In this document: positions 19,101 through 21,962 of the stretch, in pieces | Position numbering within the stretch: position 1 is the stretch's first letter | Layout of the letters: each line of letters starts with the position of its first letter | Origin: a virus | IMG/VR virus record: IMGVR_UViG_3300014720_001659 | Span: 1-21,962 of that record | Strand: one strand, 5' to 3' | DNA length: 21,962 bases | Notes under the pieces: model-generated | What the model saw: the letters and a program-made list of their open reading frames with translations, nothing else | What the model was told of the DNA's origin: nothing | Database searches by the model: none | Translations under genes and position numbers: made by a program

Positions 19101-21962
19101 CGATAACTCCGCCTTGCGCTCTGGATTAGCAGCTGCCATAACGGCTTGAAAGTTTCTTCTGACAAAAGACGTTAAGTCAGCCTTTGTGTCTTTGTCCATG
19201 TTGGCCTTGGCGAGCGTCTCTGCGAGTGCTGTTGAAGCACTGCCGCCCATCTGAGAAAACTCGGCTTCGTGATAGGCCTCGTGATAAGCGGTGTTTTCCT
19301 TGAGTAGCGGAGCATACAGGTGTATCTCTCTCACGGATCCATCGGCGTCTTTCCTTGTCCAAAACCCTCTTGAGACAGTTCCTGCGGGGTTGTCGTCTGT
19401 TTTTGTTGCGGCTTTCATTGACTCAGCGGTGCCGTGCATAACGACCTTGACTCCCGGAGAACTCTGGGCCAAAGACTTGACGGCAGCCACCACGTTTCGC
19501 AGCCCCTTCGTGGTTTGCTCCACGGTGTTGGCCACGTTCGATCTAAGCCTTCCCGAGGAAATAATGCCGCCGATAACCGCCTCCACGTTGTCAACGCTCA
19601 ACTCAACCGACGTCTGACCTGCGGTTATCTCTCCGTATTCAGCGAAATCCGCATCCACAGAAGCCACTTCTTTCATGACTCTTATCTCGTCTTCGTCTAG
19701 AGTGGAGTTGTCAAACCCCGCAACCTTAGAAGCGTATCGTGACTCTATGGCTCTTTTCCTGTTGATCTCTGTTTCCACAACGGCAGCGGCTTCCGCCAAC
19801 GCCTGATCCTTCTCCTCTTTAGTCAGTGTGGTATTCGCTCTTATAGCCTGAGCAGTGATCCTCTGGTTTCTAATTTCTCTGTTGGCTGCGACGATTTCTT
19901 TGACCTCGTCTTCAGTCATGGACTCGTACAGTGTGGCATCCTTGAGCGCCAGTCTATTATGGGCTTCGGACAGCAACGCAAGCTCCTTCTTGATCTCTGA
20001 CCTCCTAGCGTCAGTAGTAGCTGTTTCTAACTCAGCTAATAGACGAGCCTCTTCACTTCTTATCACCGCCCTTTCTTTGGCTGTGAAAACCGAGAATGCC
20101 ACACCAGCTCCTCTTGCCGCTAAATACATCGATCCTCCAGCGCCGGCACCAACTACAAAGCTATCAACTATTTCGCCGGTCTTAATGACCTTCATCGATC
20201 CTAGTTCAACCTCAGCAGATCCGATCCTCCGCCTTAGTTGCCCTTGTAGTTCTGGGTCTGTTGTGGATTGAAGTTCTGTCTTGAGGTCTTCGATCTCCCG
20301 GGACAGTGACGTCGATGACTGAGTGTAGTCCGCAATCTGTGCAAAGAAAGAAACCAAGGCCTCTTCTCCGCCTTCGCCTCCTAACGATTTAAACAAGCCC
20401 TTGACAAAGCCATCCTTCCCAGCTTCTTTAACCGCCTTATCTACGAATGCATCCCTGACATAATTGAATCCGGCTTTCTCCGCAAACCTCGCATACGGGA
20501 GAAACTCCGCACCTACCTCTATGGCGCCGTTAGCGAAGGCGTACAAGCTTTTCTCAGCCGTGGTCAGGTACTGGTCTTCCCTGACGCCACCGTATGCAGA
20601 TCCTGCCGATTGTATAAAGCCAGTGGTTCCACTCATTGCCAACCCTACCCCGGGGTTAACCATGGTAATCACGGCATCGATGGCGATTTGTGGCAGTGCG
20701 TTAGTGATGTCTACAGCGGCTTTTGCGGCGGCTATGTCTGCCTTACCTTCGGAGATGAGTTCAGTGTATGTCTTGGTTCTGTCCTCTGCGGATACGCCGG
20801 CTTCAGAAAGCTGCTGATCAACCAGCCCTCTAGACTTCTCTTCTAGCCTTGCGGCCTCAGACCTCCATACATCTCCAGCGAGTTGTACGGATCCCGGAAG
20901 CAGCCCTACGCCAAGAATGTCATACGTCCACGCTTGAAAATTAGCGGCACCCGAACCCATTTGCAACACCACGTAGTTGTATAGCTTCTCCGAAATAGAG
21001 TTGTGTTCCTGAGCGAATCTCCTGCCTTCCGCGTATTCCGAGGACAGATAAGAATCTGTCGCGTCCTGTGCTGATTTGTATTGCTTAGCCTTTAACCCCT
21101 CTCTGACCACCTCTTCCAAGGAGTTGAGTTGAGCTGATCCGGTTTTGTAGGCTACTTCGTTGTAATACCTAATGATCTCTCCGCTCTCTATGTATTGCTT
21201 CAGCTGTTCTTTGGCCGTCTCGTCTCCTTGTGCGGCATTGTTAAGAGTAGTGAAAACATCATCAAGAGCAGCGGATAACCCCGGGTCTTTGAACGCAGAA
21301 ACAGCCGGCTCTGCAACTGCCGTTGGCAGACTCTCAACAACAGACACGAGTTCATCGATGGTTTTCTCAGGGAAGTCAGACTGAAGCTGTGCCGCCACAA
21401 TACCAACGTCTTCCTTAGCCACTGAGTCCAAGCCTCTCTGCTTCAGAACCTCTAATACGTCTCTTTGCAGATCTCCGGCTTCTTTAACCGGTGCCAACGC
21501 CTTTGTCTTCTGCTGCTCAGCAATTTCTGACTCAGCAATAACAACAGCGCTATCGCTTTTGTTCACGGGCTTTCCTGACTTGATGGATTGCTTAGCCTCG
21601 TCTACGCGGTACTTCGCCACTGGCATTGCCGCGGCCGCGGCGTTTTGTGAGCGCATCGCACTGAATGCGTTGAACTCTTCTTCGGATACCTGACCAAAAG
21701 CGGCGGCTGCCGAATACTGTCGGTCGTCTCCATAAATTTTATAGAGCTCTTCGTATCTGTCAGGACTTAGTTCTGCTGTACCCGAATCTCCACTCGGTAT
21801 GCGCTGACCCTGATTGACACCCGAGGTAGACGCCACTGAAGTCTGCGCTGATTGACGCTCCGAGGCGGAGGCTCCAATCGACTGATCTTTTTTTTTTAAA
21901 CCAACAGCAACTTCGTAGTCTTCTAGGCTTCCGCTAAACCCACTGGATGACGCATTGCGATA
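10110..21962 (-). CDS. Giant polyvalent phage protein, 5' end outside the window
   Basis: The frame is open to the right edge, giving at least 3,950 residues. A GTG lies at 21836, but open frame continues upstream, so the true start is not visible. In protein order: hydrophobic stretches (about 20715-20580 and 20165-20090), coiled coil, zincin 1 with HEAYH (19283-19269), a conserved phage domain with VHDFFGHA (about 18293-18270) and TETRGQNSWVN (about 18180-18145), zincin 2 with HEIIH (17696-17682), a WERG..NKWRYEI segment with zincin 3 HEIQH (16478-16464), an AT-rich module with GWYDEK and ADLQAVNWYPEK, long helical regions, and a C-terminal hydrophobic region (about 11230-11150). This matches phage polyvalent proteins, thought to be packed in the virion and injected to act early in infection. 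Five GKAQ tetrapeptides separate modules. The 3' end overlaps the holin candidate. Confidence 0.85.
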   Translation of the reverse strand, partial: YRNASSSGFSGSLEDYEVAVGLKKKDQSIGASASERQSAQTSVASTSGVNQGQRIPSGDSGTAELSPDRYEELYKIYGDDRQYSAAAAFGQVSEEEFNAFSAMRSQNAAAAAMPVAKYRVDEAKQSIKSGKPVNKSDSAVVIAESEIAEQQKTKALAPVKEAGDLQRDVLEVLKQRGLDSVAKEDVGIVAAQLQSDFPEKTIDELVSVVESLPTAVAEPAVSAFKDPGLSAALDDVFTTLNNAAQGDETAKEQLKQYIESGEIIRYYNEVAYKTGSAQLNSLEEVVREGLKAKQYKSAQDATDSYLSSEYAEGRRFAQEHNSISEKLYNYVVLQMGSGAANFQAWTYDILGVGLLPGSVQLAGDVWRSEAARLEEKSRGLVDQQLSEAGVSAEDRTKTYTELISEGKADIAAAKAAVDITNALPQIAIDAVITMVNPGVGLAMSGTTGFIQSAGSAYGGVREDQYLTTAEKSLYAFANGAIEVGAEFLPYARFAEKAGFNYVRDAFVDKAVKEAGKDGFVKGLFKSLGGEGGEEALVSFFAQIADYTQSSTSLSREIEDLKTELQSTTDPELQGQLRRRIGSAEVELGSMKVIKTGEIVDSFVVGAGAGGSMYLAARGAGVAFSVFTAKERAVIRSEEARLLAELETATTDARRSEIKKELALLSEAHNRLALKDATLYESMTEDEVKEIVAANREIRNQRITAQAIRANTTLTKEEKDQALAEAAAVVETEINRKRAIESRYASKVAGFDNSTLDEDEIRVMKEVASVDADFAEYGEITAGQTSVELSVDNVEAVIGGIISSGRLRSNVANTVEQTTKGLRNVVAAVKSLAQSSPGVKVVMHGTAESMKAATKTDDNPAGTVSRGFWTRKDADGSVREIHLYAPLLKENTAYHEAYHEAEFSQMGGSASTALAETLAKANMDKDTKADLTSFVRRNFQAVMAAANPERKAELSKIDTNDVAAMVAADPEVADEFLTELKATIETGAVSLEARTSLAGRLKEMVSQRLFPSGVGTPKTRDVVAAINSVTGKMSKGEAVDTTAEKQLVDKQSTRRQANDKSGKAQPVAGNKLFSEPLEDATRIAERYVKDRGIEGYEKPERIRTIDKDRAKRISDEFDAMKHSPTDPEVIEAYELMAEETLAQYETIIAEGYVVEVNNTEPYSSSGDMIEDLRNNKRMKIFSTESGFGDEPITEEQRAEDPRLRRTQYTDVNGVPLLVNDVFRFVHDFFGHAKLGNSFGAIGEENAWRVHAAMFTPKARRAMTTETRGQNSWVNFSGINDEAFAIRDQARRLREEGKTEEANELVGKVYEVMKFAEQKLGLLPEWAATEGAKGKAQLPAALTPEGELRFSKGETADISEVVSDVNDQLYGPLYSWWKANGLGRIRFSGLRPSEGAALYYPATNVIAINTNRKEEFQNIDRNVAHEIIHGMLHKAEVNDPRLAERVSKIREDLIAAVESGAALEMSEAVASLYKFVVDGSHQELITYALTSPEFGKWLSSIAYQTTGKAQESIWQRIVVAILDGVRSVESSMLDAVAEVMDDYSESFELNESKSPPSKKRTDPLSIPGAPDGNFLNIGLLEEKTDRKIPVQEVLSQFPQDVEVISANEVQGTEPTVSIQLSRKLSDAEMDKLLADTKQLAIPQLSGGEGVLHGTTDWGPFDPKEFKMLDGRPLSDTTSGLDKGRLGKMQIIGENAYLSQSVRDNLAVARDMEKSGSLPRDIRMATGWERGVDNKWRYEIEPKARLNLRLSPPIIELTNGNLADVHEGALEDLVRFDELFRLYPKLKRMPVDLYIGGIDGVQGALSVAGDGTPIYIQMFAKDKATALSGMIHEIQHAVQQIEGFAIGGDPTTIVNDRRELSQEEKFETYKRLAGEAEARNAQERAKMSTEERQAKTLQETEDVAREEQIVVFQVGKAQFIDEIPLEVKDSPVSISSALETASQSSIKTNLEFKELLQERFKKHLPLIKKKYKVKSGDVMDENLFRYLVDAYVYETLLAVSAYPEALGWYDEKTKAAMGIMALIHPEIKTDKEAEAAFKISLAVTSNGNKVDKNFEEAEKQYKAFKESGRFSAVGNAGSQRAAIDSTFAFANKVLEYLTMSEFAEFLTTPMRAGDLYYIDDNGKKKALINGLGADEIVFGAAVFGPKIGNGFFMNLYGNFDQLTMDRWFMRQYGRLTGTLIDRRKDLISKNKEDLRQAVRSLDKEERRILSSVIGSVNMSDVVAVAGSIEKATARLDKRSKLSSTDRLNNVRKAGNNLSKNAKGEVEAPTGPRQRLFIVSVFDRVQEVLREEAGIDISIADLQAVNWYPEKALYQTFRPDMSIESGREETSDSEQPDYESAAKKIAKKYGVQEQQINDATSTIRRSAKSARESQRKRAVELGEASSTTAFQRSKKVIEDIAKGVEPSAEKLKGAKQDLRSNSLRKSGKAQDDLDAYVAELINRYGTTPQLRTVTVKGKTILVDAKALGYVKAGMAKPDIMRLLTEHLGLSKAEAEITYKRAKVFLSGNRAGKKEAYDFAKATMGKWLDLRSREAISLRAELMGLLDKYADLESLSKDTKQELSNIRMKAWSTNEFLLAAIELVNQRMADRGNPPFTPAQITKLFEIVQATTKVSAENVRTNGYAVVETFVNRLSKIFDAQDAKAEMDAFEKQVKTAKSLQKKLSAIAKKERKPGDSRESFRQVAADLSKIDPVFLPDVQEFIDTAAELLAAASNTKTIKDDNGDVIAVVPNAVGITAEQLQSIADRFSAVEETFRDVYRRHLAEKRANTWANEEYNKAVAQGWTPPRPKAKGETDRDVFKDGIASQITQRVSDEYDAILKAEQDKLIPATRKKLNELVEAHNAINPSDQRSLSNWQDLEYFYDILAQQRADEMGLRKEAVIEQAIGELLEQNAQTFADQSEFVSILGDAIDDSGPVPQIKKRELVNRLSKLSMKELLQLEFRMRDFVDNGNKYGLGQLEAALSAKLDGQQKIAELVKSGLMGRSSKLLSGTALFDSMESFFRLVFPGITKDKLARLRTTLGITGMVSGYALADSAHADNVRRITEKMDEIRSSDYNGRKGDVESMESRMIAQIYSMMRQHHQRDGISESESKAEWFNDIRKAAERSIADLKKQGRYTNKEIKELESAFDYLFSKPGLDDLIADVDNDFPDIVEFVDFMANLHNSPENFVMFSEYVERFLGKSLEYEPNYTPFSVIQKTGSSSINAEADLMAAAMETVLASSLNQAKKTAGASYSRNRNSLRGTQNLIGLDFLKINEETLRENTTLAHTIRPLIYAARMFNSEEIQQLIPDDAVRSELARKMVAYAGGHRKEVPAIMRTDLTINGKRIPNPLSYLRTVAAVKAFGSLVTQTLKQSTVLTSVLLNTKNKSESAMFLARMMFELGAAATKTGLWAGKDDMKIALMNDGRYDLLRRSPVFMRDYEKGQINPYNGSISARESVASQFVGKVAEFSLKNLKGTDKLAALASWFTFYGDYLITTGRVSSFSEINWMEESRNPDMDAVSYADQIVSKDQAASTPREAVDLYTGGAKGVMSTIASVLSAVVWPYSRFALNKKRSISYSAMKLVKGDAAAKKEAAFEFVGNAIEATTFAAVSYMLIPVVVDVMRSALGFDDEEEDPRKDLEFNRMKWSVIKGAILDSQPVPLFIAGEDLVTESINKAIYYSMYADDWSSQRREGDIKEGFERWKSAGNGLPVFKSKEEAGTLHWGLKMAGPQGVYISDIINTTSNLMRDGETVVTTSGKEYYIRPEDREQMKSMFLLKSLMNIAAAGGLSIKEIEYFVKKMDDQPRDRRLNSEEEYLAYIAMTEAFVEEQLMSPNDPAAIAIKEYGLEGAVNRFEAIHEHLTGVDPSKAGQMKSKFTKIRKSVIAEEELKKQFPDDYRKYIAEIRAVYDGFDKSADSRSYAYLNFAEQLPPTDKQLFLDMAGMYVYMRSEQGSENLQWYMEDIRNERQKEADAE
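14685..16229 (-). other. AT-rich module within the giant gene
   Basis: The DNA between the fourth and fifth GKAQ codons is clearly richer in A and T and in AAA, TTT and ATA codons than the sequence on either side (compare 16020-16140 with 16440-16600). It encodes about 511 residues including GWYDEKTKAAMGIMALIHPE, ITSNG-like LAVTSNGNKVDKNFEEA, GAAVFGPKIGNGFFMNLYGN and ADLQAVNWYPEKALY. I recall these patterns from other phage polyvalent proteins, but cannot assign an activity. The sharp edges suggest module exchange. Confidence 0.6.
14685..18782 (-). repeat. Five GKAQ tetrapeptides at module borders of the giant protein
   Basis: GKAQ is encoded at 18782-18771, 17969-17958, 17450-17439, 16229-16218 and 14696-14685 (minus strand). 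The context is KSGKAQ in the first and last copies, and KGKAQ, TGKAQ and VGKAQ in the others. Codons differ between copies (for example GGA AAA GCT CAG against GGC AAG GCG CAG), so the likeness is at protein level rather than a DNA repeat. Each copy lies between recognisable domains: zincin 1, the VHDFFGHA domain, zincin 2, zincin 3, the AT-rich module and the helical C-terminal half. A variant, SGKPV, occurs near 21567-21578. Confidence 0.7.
21888..21897 (-). repeat. A10 homopolymer in the giant gene
   Basis: Ten T on the plus strand, so the coding strand reads TTTAAAAAAAAAAGATC and encodes Leu-Lys-Lys-Lys-Asp in a low-complexity linker. The frame stays open on both sides as given. Runs of this length are prone to polymerase slippage and to sequencing length errors. 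Confidence 0.7.

Noticed and set aside
21834-21836. GTG as the true start of the giant protein
   Set aside because: The frame stays open for another 126 nt to the window edge with similar low-complexity composition, so the start is most likely further upstream.

Overview
The window looks like a piece of a tailed dsDNA phage, or a prophage, of a Bacteroidota host. The phage evidence is a rightward block of many small genes, a primase-helicase, two PD-(D/E)XK nucleases, a DUF3310 protein, a holin-endolysin-spanin set and a giant polyvalent virion-type protein. The host assignment is inferred from promoter-like motifs of the TTG-N20-TAnnTTTG type, mostly weak Shine-Dalgarno sequences with A-rich leaders, and secreted proteins with Bacteroidota-style signal peptides. 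I see no tRNA, rRNA, CRISPR array, integrase or transposase.

Layout. Positions 1-673 hold the end of one gene and a cysteine-rich secreted protein, with related short repeats at the stop codon on each side. Positions 690-1416 hold an inverted repeat resembling paired DnaA boxes, a small membrane or secreted protein, and a minus-strand gene with its own promoter-like and terminator-like sites. Positions 1416-3628 hold small rightward genes, several encoding exported or membrane proteins. Positions 3588-7610 are the replication and recombination block: a DnaA domain IV-like protein overlapping a VirE_N primase/RecA-type helicase, two nucleases, a DUF3310 protein and small unknowns. Positions 7591-8521 are visibly AT-rich: three short unrelated genes, each ending in the same NV(V/L)-stop and followed by an AAC...GTT element, like a small gene-cassette array.

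From 8520 to the right edge everything reads leftward. In transcription order this is a protein of at least 3,950 residues whose start lies outside the window, then a two-TM holin candidate, a T7-lysozyme-type amidase and two spanin-like proteins. These genes overlap at their ends, several by ATGA, so they read as one late operon: the giant protein is probably carried in the virion and the rest releases progeny.

The observation I rank highest is in the giant protein. It has three HExxH zincin motifs and a conserved VHDFFGHA/TETRGQNSWVN domain. The tetrapeptide GKAQ occurs five times, each time between recognisable modules and each time with different synonymous codons. Two of the five copies lie at the edges of a distinctly AT-rich module. 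This suggests a protein-level boundary, for example a processing site.
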